A stretch of DNA of 42,585 nucleotides from Nautiliaceae bacterium (GTDB lineage Bacteria; Campylobacterota; Campylobacteria; Campylobacterales; Nautiliaceae): contig JALWNI010000103.1 in assembly GCA_027083695.1 (NCBI GenBank), forward strand, positions 1 to 42,585. The letters run 5' to 3'. Below, in pieces: positions 1-8,798 of the stretch. The notes beneath the pieces were generated by a model. The model made no database searches, was not told the origin of the DNA, and saw only the letters and a program-made list of their open reading frames with translations. Every line of letters begins with the position of its first letter. Within the stretch, counting starts at the first letter, position 1. The translations under genes and the position numbers were made by a program.

Positions 1-321
1 TTCATATCCAAATACCGTCAAATCCACATCGTGCTGACAAGTTTTTGTAGCTATTATCAAATCCCCTATTTTAAGATCACTCTCAATCGCTCCCGCAACT
101 CCGCTGAAAAGAATTTTATTAGCATTAAATTTTTCTATCAAAATAGCAGCAGTTGTAGCTGCATTTACTTTGCCTATTTTAGAATAGGCAAGTATCAAAT
201 CCAAATTTTTATATTTAGCAAAATAATATCTGTTTCTTGCATATTCTATAATTTCTTTAACCTCAACTTTTTCTAAAATCGGATCAAGCTCTTCTCTCAT
301 TGCACACATAATGCCAATCAT
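1..321 (-). CDS. mtnN: 5'-methylthioadenosine/S-adenosylhomocysteine nucleosidase (partial, 3' end off window)
   Basis: Reverse translation from 321 gives MIGIMCAMREELDPILEKVEV..., MTAN/Pfs-like N-terminus; continues with VNAA-type motif; truncated by window edge. Confidence 0.75.
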   Translation of the reverse strand, partial: MIGIMCAMREELDPILEKVEVKEIIEYARNRYYFAKYKNLDLILAYSKIGKVNAATTAAILIEKFNANKILFSGVAGAIESDLKIGDLIIATKTCQHDVDLTVFGYE

Positions 322-355
322 TTATATCCTTTTTTAATCATTATTCAAACTATAT

Positions 356-538
356 TTTCCTCAACCCTTATTTCCTACTTCCTCTTTTCTGCTTCCTACT
401 TCCATCTTCCTTCTACCTACTCTCTACTTCCTTCTCCATTTTCTCATCCACTCATACACCCATACACCCATCTACTCATCCACTCATACACCACCCCTAC
501 ACCCATTTACCCATCCACTCATACACCCATTTACCAAC
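356..538 (-). repeat. Purine-rich (minus strand) degenerate repeat tract; three exact 16-mer copies of CATCCACTCATACACC plus CTACTTCCT-type units
   Basis: CATCCACTCATACACC at 445-460, 477-492, 512-527; CCTCTTTTCTGCTTCCTACT at 381-400 recurs exactly inside hypF (3830-3849). Confidence 0.85.
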
Positions 539-1288
539 TCAATTCTCTTTTCTCAAAAAATATTTTTGAGTAAGAGTTAAATGATGATTTAATTCACATT
601 CAACAAGTTCTTCTTCAAAATAATCCGCTTCTTTTTCAATTTCACCTTTTGGATTTATTACTTTGCTTTTACCCCAAAATCCAAGTCCATCTTCAAATCC
701 TACTCTATTACAAAAAGCAACATACCCGCCACTTAAAATCGCCATATTTTTTAAAATAGCTTCCCACTGCTCTTGAATTAAAAGTTTATTATCTTTAAAC
801 TCTCTTGCCGGTGAAGCAGAAATTACTATAATTAAATCCGGTTTTTCTTTTGATACAAAATTTAAAGCATAACCGCTAAATACATCTTCACATATAAATA
901 TAACAGTTTTGCCAAATTTACTTTTAAAACATTCAAAATCTTTTCCAGCAAAGAAAAATCTTCCTTCTTCAAATACTCCATATGTAGGAAGATGAACTTT
1001 GTGATGAATATGAAGTTCATCTCCTAAATAAATTGCACTATTGTATATTTTACCATTTTCTCTAATAGCTGCTCCAAGTACAACATCTTTATCAAAACTC
1101 AAATTTTTAAAGTATTTAATATCAAAAGCATCTTCAAGCAAAGCATCTTTTATTTTATATCCGTTCATACTAAGCTCAGGAAAAACAACCAAATCAGCAT
1201 CTGTTTTTTTAATAAATTCTAAATGTTTTTCCAAATTATCAGGACTTAATTTTGGTCTAATTTGTGCTAAGGCTACTTTCATAAGCAT
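539..1288 (-). CDS. Carbon-nitrogen hydrolase (nitrilase) family protein
   Basis: ORF 249 aa; Glu (VVFPELSMNGY), Lys (HHKVHLPTYGVF) and Cys (ICEDVFSG) regions typical of nitrilase superfamily; likely start at internal Met (MKVALAQ). Confidence 0.85.
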   Translation of the reverse strand: MLMKVALAQIRPKLSPDNLEKHLEFIKKTDADLVVFPELSMNGYKIKDALLEDAFDIKYFKNLSFDKDVVLGAAIRENGKIYNSAIYLGDELHIHHKVHLPTYGVFEEGRFFFAGKDFECFKSKFGKTVIFICEDVFSGYALNFVSKEKPDLIIVISASPAREFKDNKLLIQEQWEAILKNMAILSGGYVAFCNRVGFEDGLGFWGKSKVINPKGEIEKEADYFEEELVECELNHHLTLTQKYFLRKEN

Positions 1289-2184
1289 AACACTTTCTCT
1301 AAACTTGCCATATCGGTTATTGGATATGTTTTTTTCTTAGTAACTTTTCTGTTTATCCCCATTAAAACTTTTCCGCCGAATTCTACAAAATAATCCACAT
1401 CATTTTCATAATTTTTGACAGATTGTTTATAAAGAACAGGTTTTGTAAGCTGAACCGGAAGCACTTCAAGAGCCTCTTTTTTTGTTGTATATTTTTTTGC
1501 TGTTACATTGCTAACAACAGGAGCAAATTCATCTTTTAAATATTCATCTAAAAGCTCTCTAAGTGGCTTGACTGCTACTTCAAGCAGCGGAGAATGACTA
1601 GCAACACTCATATTAAGAAGCATTGCCCTTTTTGCTCCCGCTTTTTTAATAATATCTTCCATTTTTTCTAAATCGCTTTTAATTCCTGATAAAACAATTT
1701 GCCCGTCACTGTTGTAATTTGCCGGATAAACCCTAAGTCCGCTCTCTTTACAGATATTTTCAACTACCTCATCATCTAGTCCTAGTACTACCATCATAGA
1801 CCCTGCCTCATTTTCAAAAGCTTTATTCATAAGCTTTCCTCTCTCATGCACCACTTTTATTGCATCTGCTAAACTAAGCCCCCCTGCACTTACAAGAGCG
1901 CTAAACTCCCCTAATGAATGACCTAAATTAAAAGCTATATCTTTATTATTGTTTTCATCAAAAAGTCTTTTTGCAACTGCACTATAAAGAAGGATTGCTG
2001 GTTGAGTATACTCAGTTTTATTTAAATCTTCATTTTCTTCAAACATAAGCTTTTTAAAATCAACCCCGATAGCATCGCTTGCCTCTTCAAACATCTCTTT
2101 TGCTTTTTTAGAATTTTCATAAAAATCTTTTCCCATTCCTACAAACTGACTCCCTTGTCCAGGAAACAACGCACCTATTGCCAT
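1279..2184 (-). CDS. fabD: Malonyl-CoA:ACP transacylase
   Basis: ORF 301 aa; LFPGQGSQFVGMGKD, GHSLGEFSALV active-site motif, SVASHSPLL. Confidence 0.93.
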   Translation of the reverse strand: MAIGALFPGQGSQFVGMGKDFYENSKKAKEMFEEASDAIGVDFKKLMFEENEDLNKTEYTQPAILLYSAVAKRLFDENNNKDIAFNLGHSLGEFSALVSAGGLSLADAIKVVHERGKLMNKAFENEAGSMMVVLGLDDEVVENICKESGLRVYPANYNSDGQIVLSGIKSDLEKMEDIIKKAGAKRAMLLNMSVASHSPLLEVAVKPLRELLDEYLKDEFAPVVSNVTAKKYTTKKEALEVLPVQLTKPVLYKQSVKNYENDVDYFVEFGGKVLMGINRKVTKKKTYPITDMASLEKVLCL

Positions 2185-2204
2185 TTTTATCCTTTTTTAC
2201 AAAA

Positions 2205-4457
2205 TTATATCAAATTATCTATTCCCCATTTAATTTGACCAAGAGAAATTCCCCCGTCATTAATTGGAGTATTTTGATTAAAATAGATTTTTTTATTGCT
2301 TTTATTTAAAATACTTTTCATTAAAGTTTTATTTTGAAACACTCCCCCGCTTAGAATTACAGGCAAATCAATATCTTTTGAGATAGAAATTATAATATCA
2401 GCTAATGTATTTAAAAAAGTAGTAGCAATAAGCTCTAAATTTCCTCTGTTTTTTACCACAAATCTTATAAGTTCGCTTATATCAATCTCTTCATTTTCAA
2501 TTGCCCAAAGTCTTTTATCGGTTTTTAAATTTTCATTATAAAACGATTCTATTCTCATCCCAGAATAGCCTTCATAATGATTCTTATCAATATATCCTCC
2601 AAGATACGCCACAATATCAAAAATTCTTCCCATTGAAGAAGTTTTTAAGAAATTTTTATCATCTAAATTTTTAACTAAATTAAACTCTTTATAATTTTTA
2701 GCCAGATTTTCATCAATGTTTTTGAGAAGATTCACAGCCATTAAAGAAGGATTTTTGACAGCCTTTTCACCTCCGACTAAGCTAAAATATTTAAAATGAT
2801 AAAGCCTTTTGAAAGAATTTTCATTTGCTATAAAAACTTCTCCGCCCCATATATTTTTATCTTCCCCATATCCTGTCCCGTCAAAAGAAAATGCTAAAAA
2901 CTCACCCTTTAAATTAAATTCAAACATAGCTGAGAGAATATGAGCGTAATGGTGCTGGATTTGATAAAACGGAAGATTTTGATTTTTTGCCCATTTTGTG
3001 GATTCATACTCTGGATGCAAATCTCCTATAATAATGTCCGGCTTAAACGAATATAATCTTTTAAAAGTTTCAATTGTTCTTTCAAAATATTCAACTGCAT
3101 CAATTGTAAGTAAATCTCCTATATGAGGAGAGAGGATGACTTTGTCTTTAAAACTCAGGGCAATTGTATTTTTCTGGTTTGCACCCACGGCTAAAATATT
3201 TGGTTTTATCTTTTTATCTATACTAAAACTCTTAGGTGCATATCCGCGAGAGAGCCTATAAGTTAAAATTTTTTCATCAACACCGCAAATTACACTGTCA
3301 TCACACGCATTTACAATATCCCTGTCATAATCCAAAACAAAATCCACAACATCACCAAGTTTTTCATTTAATTCTTCAAAACTTCTGATAATCGGCTCAT
3401 TTGAAATATTTGCGCTTGTAGCAACAATCGGAAAATCAATAAATTCAAACAAAAGATAGTGAATCGGAGTATAAGGCAAAAAAACACCGTATCTGTCGAT
3501 ATTATCGGCAATGCCTTTTAAATCAATTTTTTTCTTAACCACTACAATCGGTTTTTCTTTGCATAGGATAAGTTTTTCTTCAAATTCATTAATTTCACAA
3601 TACTTTTTAATTTGCTCAATATCTTTAAACATCATAGCAAAAGGTTTGTATGGACGATTTTTTCTCTCTCTAAGTTTTTTTACAGCCTCTTTATTTGTAG
3701 CATCACAAACTAAATGAAATCCGCCAAGCCCTTTAATAGCCCCTATTTTCCCATTTTTTAAAAATTTAGTGATTTTTTTAAAAATTTGTATAACTTCTTC
3801 GCTTCTTTCCTCTACCCTTTTTTCTACTCCCTCTTTTCTGCTTCCTACTCTCTCCTTCCTACTTCCTGATTCCTCTTCCCACTCTCCATTTTCCACTTTC
3901 CACTTTAAACTTAATCTCGGTCCGCACTCATAACAGCTTATCGGCTGTGCGTGATATCGTCTATCAAGCGGATTGTTATACTCTTTTTCGCATTTTTCAC
4001 ACATTTTAAATTTTTTCATTGAAGTGTTTTTTCTGTCATACGGGATATTTTCAATTATTGTATATCTTGGACCACAATTGGTGCAGTTTATAAATGGATA
4101 TAAATACCGTCTATTTTTTTCATCAAACATCTCTTTTAAACACTCATCACAAATTGAAATATCAGGGGATATAAATGTAGTTTTTGAAGAATTTTTGGAG
4201 TGAATTATTTCAAAATCACGATAATTTTTTAAAGGTAGCTTTTCAAAAGTTACTTTATCGATTTTTGCAAGAGGTGGCAGATTGTTTTTTAAAATATCTA
4301 TAAATTTATCTCTGTTTTCGCCTTCAATCTCAACTATTACACCCTCTCCACTATTTAATACATAACCTTTTAAATTAAGCTTTTTTGCTATTTTATAAAC
4401 ACTGGGTCTAAATCCTACACCTTGGACAATACCTTCAATTAAGAATCTGTATCTCAA
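2205..4457 (-). CDS. hypF: [NiFe]-hydrogenase maturation carbamoyltransferase HypF
   Basis: ORF 750 aa; acylphosphatase GIVQGVGFRP, two zinc fingers (CDECL...CTNCGPRYT, CEKC...CYECGPRL), YrdC-like KGLGGFHL, Kae1-like HHYAH. Confidence 0.97.
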   Translation of the reverse strand: MRYRFLIEGIVQGVGFRPSVYKIAKKLNLKGYVLNSGEGVIVEIEGENRDKFIDILKNNLPPLAKIDKVTFEKLPLKNYRDFEIIHSKNSSKTTFISPDISICDECLKEMFDEKNRRYLYPFINCTNCGPRYTIIENIPYDRKNTSMKKFKMCEKCEKEYNNPLDRRYHAQPISCYECGPRLSLKWKVENGEWEEESGSRKERVGSRKEGVEKRVEERSEEVIQIFKKITKFLKNGKIGAIKGLGGFHLVCDATNKEAVKKLRERKNRPYKPFAMMFKDIEQIKKYCEINEFEEKLILCKEKPIVVVKKKIDLKGIADNIDRYGVFLPYTPIHYLLFEFIDFPIVATSANISNEPIIRSFEELNEKLGDVVDFVLDYDRDIVNACDDSVICGVDEKILTYRLSRGYAPKSFSIDKKIKPNILAVGANQKNTIALSFKDKVILSPHIGDLLTIDAVEYFERTIETFKRLYSFKPDIIIGDLHPEYESTKWAKNQNLPFYQIQHHYAHILSAMFEFNLKGEFLAFSFDGTGYGEDKNIWGGEVFIANENSFKRLYHFKYFSLVGGEKAVKNPSLMAVNLLKNIDENLAKNYKEFNLVKNLDDKNFLKTSSMGRIFDIVAYLGGYIDKNHYEGYSGMRIESFYNENLKTDKRLWAIENEEIDISELIRFVVKNRGNLELIATTFLNTLADIIISISKDIDLPVILSGGVFQNKTLMKSILNKSNKKIYFNQNTPINDGGISLGQIKWGIDNLI
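3799..3905 (-). repeat. In-frame copy of the purine-rich repeat family within the hypF linker
   Basis: Encodes WKVENGEWEEESGSRKERVGSRKEGVEKRVEERSEEV; 20-bp exact match (3830-3849) to intergenic repeat at 381-400. Confidence 0.8.
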
Positions 4458-4602
4458 AATATACCTTTGGATTTTTAAGAAAAGTATATCAAATAAAAAG
4501 GAGGGAAAAATAAAAAAGGAGAAAAAATGAAAAAGCTTTTTGCACTGAAAGTATAATAGATTTTAATTAAATAAAAATTAAAACTGTAAAATTAATGTAA
4601 AA

Positions 4603-5202
4603 TTAATAAATCAAATCTTTAACTTCAATTTTGTATCCGTTAAATCTGAATTCAGCCTCTTTAAGATAATAAAAAAAATTATCTTCGCTTACACCTTTAT
4701 ATTTTTTTATAAAATCCTCAAAATATTCCCAAAACTTTTTTATCAGTTTTTTTTCATAAATTTTTATTATTCTGTTTTGAGTAAAAAGTTTTTTAAGCTC
4801 TTTTTCATTAAAATCATAATTTTTAAGAGAACTGAGCATAATATTATAAATTTTTCCTCCAAAATCAATTGTCAAAAAATTTTGTGCTGATTTAATGTTT
4901 TTATTTTTAGGTATATAAAGATACTCTTCAAACTCTTTTATATCTTCTTTTTTTAAAAATTCATCTTCACATATTTGTGCCATCACTATTCTAATATTTT
5001 TAATCTCTTTTACAACTGTGGCATAAGAGATATTGTACTTTTGCGAAATTTCTTTTGGAGTCATTTCATCTAAAAAGCCTTTTAATATTTTTGCTTTCCT
5101 CTCTAATTTTTTTGGAGAAAATTTTCTTTTGCATTTGGCGCACTTAAAATTTCCGTCTTTAAGCTTATATAAAATATAATGTCCACAATAAATACAGCTC
5201 AT
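4603..5202 (-). CDS. Transposase-derived zinc-ribbon/HTH protein (IS1595/ISXO2-like remnant, possible domesticated regulator)
   Basis: ORF 199 aa; CxxC...CAKCKRKFSPKK zinc ribbon, HTH MTPKEISQKYNISYATVVKEI, C-terminal YLKEAEFRFNGYK resembling the IS1595 transposase EFRFN motif; DDE core not recognisable. Confidence 0.6.
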   Translation of the reverse strand: MSCIYCGHYILYKLKDGNFKCAKCKRKFSPKKLERKAKILKGFLDEMTPKEISQKYNISYATVVKEIKNIRIVMAQICEDEFLKKEDIKEFEEYLYIPKNKNIKSAQNFLTIDFGGKIYNIMLSSLKNYDFNEKELKKLFTQNRIIKIYEKKLIKKFWEYFEDFIKKYKGVSEDNFFYYLKEAEFRFNGYKIEVKDLIY

Positions 5203-5232
5203 AACTTTCCTTTAATCTAATTTTAAGAAATT

Positions 5233-5246
5233 TGAATTATAATTCA
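5233..5246. promoter_or_regulatory. Perfect 14-bp palindrome TGAATTATAATTCA upstream of the transposase-like gene
   Basis: Self-reverse-complementary; contains TATAAT; 31 bp upstream of the minus-strand start at 5202. Confidence 0.6.
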
Positions 5247-5410
5247 GTTGATGTTTTTAGAAAAAATCCTTCCCTTTTACTCCTTTTTTAATTTTTATAT
5301 CTGTTATTTACTTTTTTAATATATCTATTAATTATGAATATTATTATAAAATTATAAAATAAGTCCTGAAATTATACAAGAACTTGTTGTTTTTAAATAA
5401 AATTTAAGTT

Positions 5411-5428
5411 ATTGAATTATAATTCAAT
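5411..5428. promoter_or_regulatory. Perfect 18-bp palindrome ATTGAATTATAATTCAAT upstream of the nickel transporter operon
   Basis: Same TGAATTATAATTCA core as 5233-5246; contains TATAAT; 17 bp upstream of ATG at 5446. Confidence 0.65.
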
Positions 5429-5445
5429 AAAAAAAAGGAGCACAA

Positions 5446-6108
5446 ATGCATATTCCAGACGGATATTTATCACCAACAACAGTAGCAGTAAGTTATGCTA
5501 TTATGATTCCATTATGGGCTTATGGATTTAAAAAGCTTAAAGAAAAACTTGATGAAAAAACACTCCCTTTACTTGGCACATTAAGTGCATTGAGTTTTCT
5601 TATTATGATGTTTAATGTCCCTGTACCGGGAGGCACCTCTGGACACGCAATTGGAACGGCTCTAATTGCCATTATGTTTGATCCTTGGATAGCTTTTATG
5701 GCTGTGTCTTTTGTTTTGCTAATTCAAGCAGTAGTATTTGGAGATGGAGGTATTTCAACATGGGCTGTTAATTCATTTGATATGGCTTTTATTGCAGCGT
5801 TTGTAGGATATTATACTTTTAAATATTTAAAAGACAAAACAAAATTCGCACCTTTTATTGCAGGATGGCTTTCTATTAATGTAGCAGCATTAAGCGATTC
5901 AATTATTTTGGGAATTCAACCTATTTTCTGGCATGATGCGGCAGGACATCCATTATATTTTCCATTTGGTTTGAGTGTTGCTATTCCTTCAATGATGATA
6001 GCTCACCTTTTTGTATTTGGAGTGGTAGATGGGGCATTCACACAAATAGTTTATTCATTTTTACAAAAAAGAGCTGAACAAAAAATTAAAGAGGAGGTTG
6101 CAATATGA
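5446..6108 (+). CDS. cbiM: Nickel/cobalt ECF transporter substrate-binding permease CbiM/NikM
   Basis: ORF 220 aa; MHIPDGYLSP N-terminus (metal-binding), VPGGTSGHAIG; adjacent to hyp genes suggests Ni. Confidence 0.93.
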   Translation: MHIPDGYLSPTTVAVSYAIMIPLWAYGFKKLKEKLDEKTLPLLGTLSALSFLIMMFNVPVPGGTSGHAIGTALIAIMFDPWIAFMAVSFVLLIQAVVFGDGGISTWAVNSFDMAFIAAFVGYYTFKYLKDKTKFAPFIAGWLSINVAALSDSIILGIQPIFWHDAAGHPLYFPFGLSVAIPSMMIAHLFVFGVVDGAFTQIVYSFLQKRAEQKIKEEVAI

Positions 6109-6416
6109 ATAAAAAAGTAAAAGTTGCATTAGCGGTACTTGCCGTAATGCTTTTAGCGGTACCAATAGGATTATTAACCGATGCACCGGCATGGGGAGAA
6201 TGGGATAACGATTATTATAAAAAAGTATTGGGATTCATTCCAAAAGGAATGGAAAAATTTCACTCTTTTATTAATCCGATTTTACCTGATTACTCACTTC
6301 CGGGTACAAATGATGTAGTAGGATATTATGTAAGTGCTATTGTCGGAGCTATTTTAGTATTCGCAATATGGTTTATAATAGGAAAAATCCTTGCAAAAAA
6401 ACATTCTAATAACTAG
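6105..6416 (+). CDS. NikN/CbiN-like small membrane subunit
   Basis: ORF 103 aa, two predicted TM segments, position between M and Q components, GFIPKGMEKF in place of PDGLEK. Confidence 0.65.
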   Translation: MNKKVKVALAVLAVMLLAVPIGLLTDAPAWGEWDNDYYKKVLGFIPKGMEKFHSFINPILPDYSLPGTNDVVGYYVSAIVGAILVFAIWFIIGKILAKKHSNN

Positions 6417-6942
6417 AATATTTTTTATTCTGGTTTTTTTTACCCTTTTAAGTCTAAAAAACTATATATATCTTATATTTGTTATTCCTATTCTTTGGAT
6501 TATTAGTATAAACAATGCCTATTTTTTAACAAAAAGAGTGTTAAAAGCAATTATCATTTTTAATTTAGGCGTAACACTTGGTTATATTTTAATGGCATTT
6601 ATAAAAAATATTAATCCATGGCACTACATTATTTATATAAATTTAAAAGTTTTTGTATTGACATATTTTGTATTTTGGTTTTTTTCTGTTATTTCACCTG
6701 TTCAATTTATGTCATTTTCAAAAGATTTAGGATACCTGACAACAATAACATTATCCCAAATTTTTTCCTATAAAAAAACATTTGAAGATTTTAGATTAGC
6801 TTTTAAATCAAGAGTTTATAAATTAAAAGATAAAGACCCAAAATTTATAACAAGGACTTTTGACTTTTTCTTAACAAAGGCTCTAAAAGACGCAAATGAA
6901 AGAACATTAGCTATGAAAGCAAGAGGATTTTTCAATGATTGA
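6391..6942 (+). CDS. ECF transporter T component, CbiQ/NikQ-like
   Basis: ORF 183 aa; membrane protein with C-terminal ANERTLAMKARGF motif typical of EcfT/CbiQ; overlaps upstream gene. Confidence 0.8.
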   Translation: MQKNILITRIFFILVFFTLLSLKNYIYLIFVIPILWIISINNAYFLTKRVLKAIIIFNLGVTLGYILMAFIKNINPWHYIIYINLKVFVLTYFVFWFFSVISPVQFMSFSKDLGYLTTITLSQIFSYKKTFEDFRLAFKSRVYKLKDKDPKFITRTFDFFLTKALKDANERTLAMKARGFFND

Positions 6943-7684
6943 TATAAAAAACCTTTATTATAAATATGAAAAACATACAGCACTTGAAAATATAAATTTT
7001 AAAATTAACAAAAATGAAAAAATTGCTTTGCTTGGAAGCAACGGCAGTGGGAAATCAACACTTTTAAGAATTTTAGCCGCACTTTATTTTCCTACAAAAG
7101 GAGAATATTTCTTTAATAAAGAAAAAATAACAAAAAAAACTGCTAAAAAATTAAGGCCTAAAATTGGTATTCTCTTTCAAAATCCAGATTCAATGATATT
7201 TAATCCAACTGTATATGACGAACTCTCTTTTTCATTAAAAGAGTTCGGATTTAAAGATATCGATGAAAGAGTTAAAAAAGTTGCAAAAGAATTTAATTTA
7301 GAAAAATTTTTTAATAAATCTCCAATAAATCTAAGTGGAGGTGAAAAACAAAAAGTAATGCTTGCAAGTATTTTGGCTTACGAGCCAGAAATCTTATTGT
7401 TAGATGAACCAACAACGGCTATGGACCCTAGAACAACCGGGTGGTTTATTGATTTTTTGATTGAACTCAATAAAACTGTTATACTTGCAACTCATGATTT
7501 GGCAGTTGCATATGAAACATCTGATAGAGCAATAGTTTTAGATGAAAATCATCAAATAATTTTTGATGGTGAAATGGAAGAGCTTATGAAAAATTTAGAT
7601 ATTTTGATAAAAGCAAATCTAATTCATAAACACAAACATAAACATAAACGTTTTATACATTCACATTATCACACACATTTTTGA
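6935..7684 (+). CDS. cbiO: ECF transporter ATPase CbiO/NikO with His-rich C-terminus
   Basis: ORF 249 aa; Walker A GSNGSGKST, LSGGEKQKV, Walker B ILLLDEPT; tail HKHKHKHKRFIHSHYHTHF. Confidence 0.93.
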   Translation: MIDIKNLYYKYEKHTALENINFKINKNEKIALLGSNGSGKSTLLRILAALYFPTKGEYFFNKEKITKKTAKKLRPKIGILFQNPDSMIFNPTVYDELSFSLKEFGFKDIDERVKKVAKEFNLEKFFNKSPINLSGGEKQKVMLASILAYEPEILLLDEPTTAMDPRTTGWFIDFLIELNKTVILATHDLAVAYETSDRAIVLDENHQIIFDGEMEELMKNLDILIKANLIHKHKHKHKRFIHSHYHTHF

Positions 7685-7717
7685 TATAATAAACAATCAT
7701 TCATAAAAGGAGTAAAT

Positions 7718-8485
7718 ATGTGTACAGATTGCGGATGCGGTACAGGACATAAACATGAGCATAATCATTCTCATGAACATAAACATATTAATGAAGATAT
7801 AAAAAACAACCCTCAATTATCACATAAAGTAACTGTGATTGAAAAAATTTTAAGCAAAAACAATCAAATGGCGGATGAAATAAGGGCTGAATTTGATAAA
7901 CATCATATAACTTGCTTTAATATGATGAGCTCTCCCGGAAGCGGTAAAACTACAACACTTGAAAACCTAGCAGAAAAACTTCCTTTTAAATTTGGAGTAA
8001 TTGAAGGAGATCTTGAAACAAGCAGAGATGCTGATAGAATTAGAAACAAAGGTATCTGGTCTTTCCAACTTCAAACAGGAAGAGCGTGTCATTTAGATGC
8101 AGGAATGGTAAAACACGCAATTCCTCATTTTCCTTTTGAAGATACTGAAATAGCTTTTATTGAAAATGTAGGAAATTTGGTATGCCCTGCAAGCTATGAT
8201 GTAGGAGCTCATTATAATATGGTTTTTGTTTCAGTTCCGGAAGGAGATGATAAAATAGAAAAATATCCTGTAATGTTTAGAAAAGCCGATATTATAATTA
8301 TCACAAAAGCAGATATGCTTGAATTTTTTGATTTTGATGTACAAAGAGCAAAAGAAGCGGCACACAAACTTTCACCAAATGCACCGGTAATTTTATTAAA
8401 TAATAAAACAGGTGAAGGACTTGATGAAATAATTAACTGGATTAGTGAAAAAAGAAAAGAGCATTTAGAAAAGTTAGGAGCATAA
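7718..8485 (+). CDS. hypB: Hydrogenase nickel incorporation GTPase HypB
   Basis: ORF 255 aa; N-terminal CTDCGCG, His-rich stretch, SSPGSGKTT, FIENVGNLVCPA. Confidence 0.97.
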   Translation: MCTDCGCGTGHKHEHNHSHEHKHINEDIKNNPQLSHKVTVIEKILSKNNQMADEIRAEFDKHHITCFNMMSSPGSGKTTTLENLAEKLPFKFGVIEGDLETSRDADRIRNKGIWSFQLQTGRACHLDAGMVKHAIPHFPFEDTEIAFIENVGNLVCPASYDVGAHYNMVFVSVPEGDDKIEKYPVMFRKADIIIITKADMLEFFDFDVQRAKEAAHKLSPNAPVILLNNKTGEGLDEIINWISEKRKEHLEKLGA

Positions 8486-8486
8486 A

Positions 8487-8798
8487 ATGTGTTTGGCAAT
8501 ACCTAGTAAAGTACTTAAAATTGACGAAAATAATATGGCAGAAGTTGATACTCTTGGAGTTAAAAGAGTTGTTAGTCTTGATTTGATGCCAGAACCTGTG
8601 AAAGAGGGAGATTATGTACTTATCCATGTTGGTTATGCAATGGGTAAAATTGATGAAAAAGAGGCACTTGAAAGTTTAGAAGTGTATAAAATGCTAGCAG
8701 AAGCAGCCTCACAAGAAGAAGATGAAATACCGCCTGAAAAATTAGTTGTTGAAGACGGTCCTCTTTTGTATAAACCACCAAAAGAGGATGAAAAATGA
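8487..8798 (+). CDS. hypC: Hydrogenase assembly chaperone HypC
   Basis: MCLAIPSKV N-terminus, 103 aa, HVGYAMGKIDEKEA. Confidence 0.96.
   Translation: MCLAIPSKVLKIDENNMAEVDTLGVKRVVSLDLMPEPVKEGDYVLIHVGYAMGKIDEKEALESLEVYKMLAEAASQEEDEIPPEKLVVEDGPLLYKPPKEDEK

Noticed and set aside
356-538. CRISPR array
   Set aside because: Repeat units are short, degenerate and contiguous without uniform spacers; no cas genes in the window
1041-1340. 99-aa plus-strand ORF over nitrilase/fabD junction
   Set aside because: Antisense shadow ORF to confidently identified genes
5330-5385. Possible NikR box (TATTATT-N11-AATAATA-like) upstream of cbiM
   Set aside because: Right half-site matches poorly (AAATAAG); AT-rich background makes it unsupported compared with the perfect palindromes
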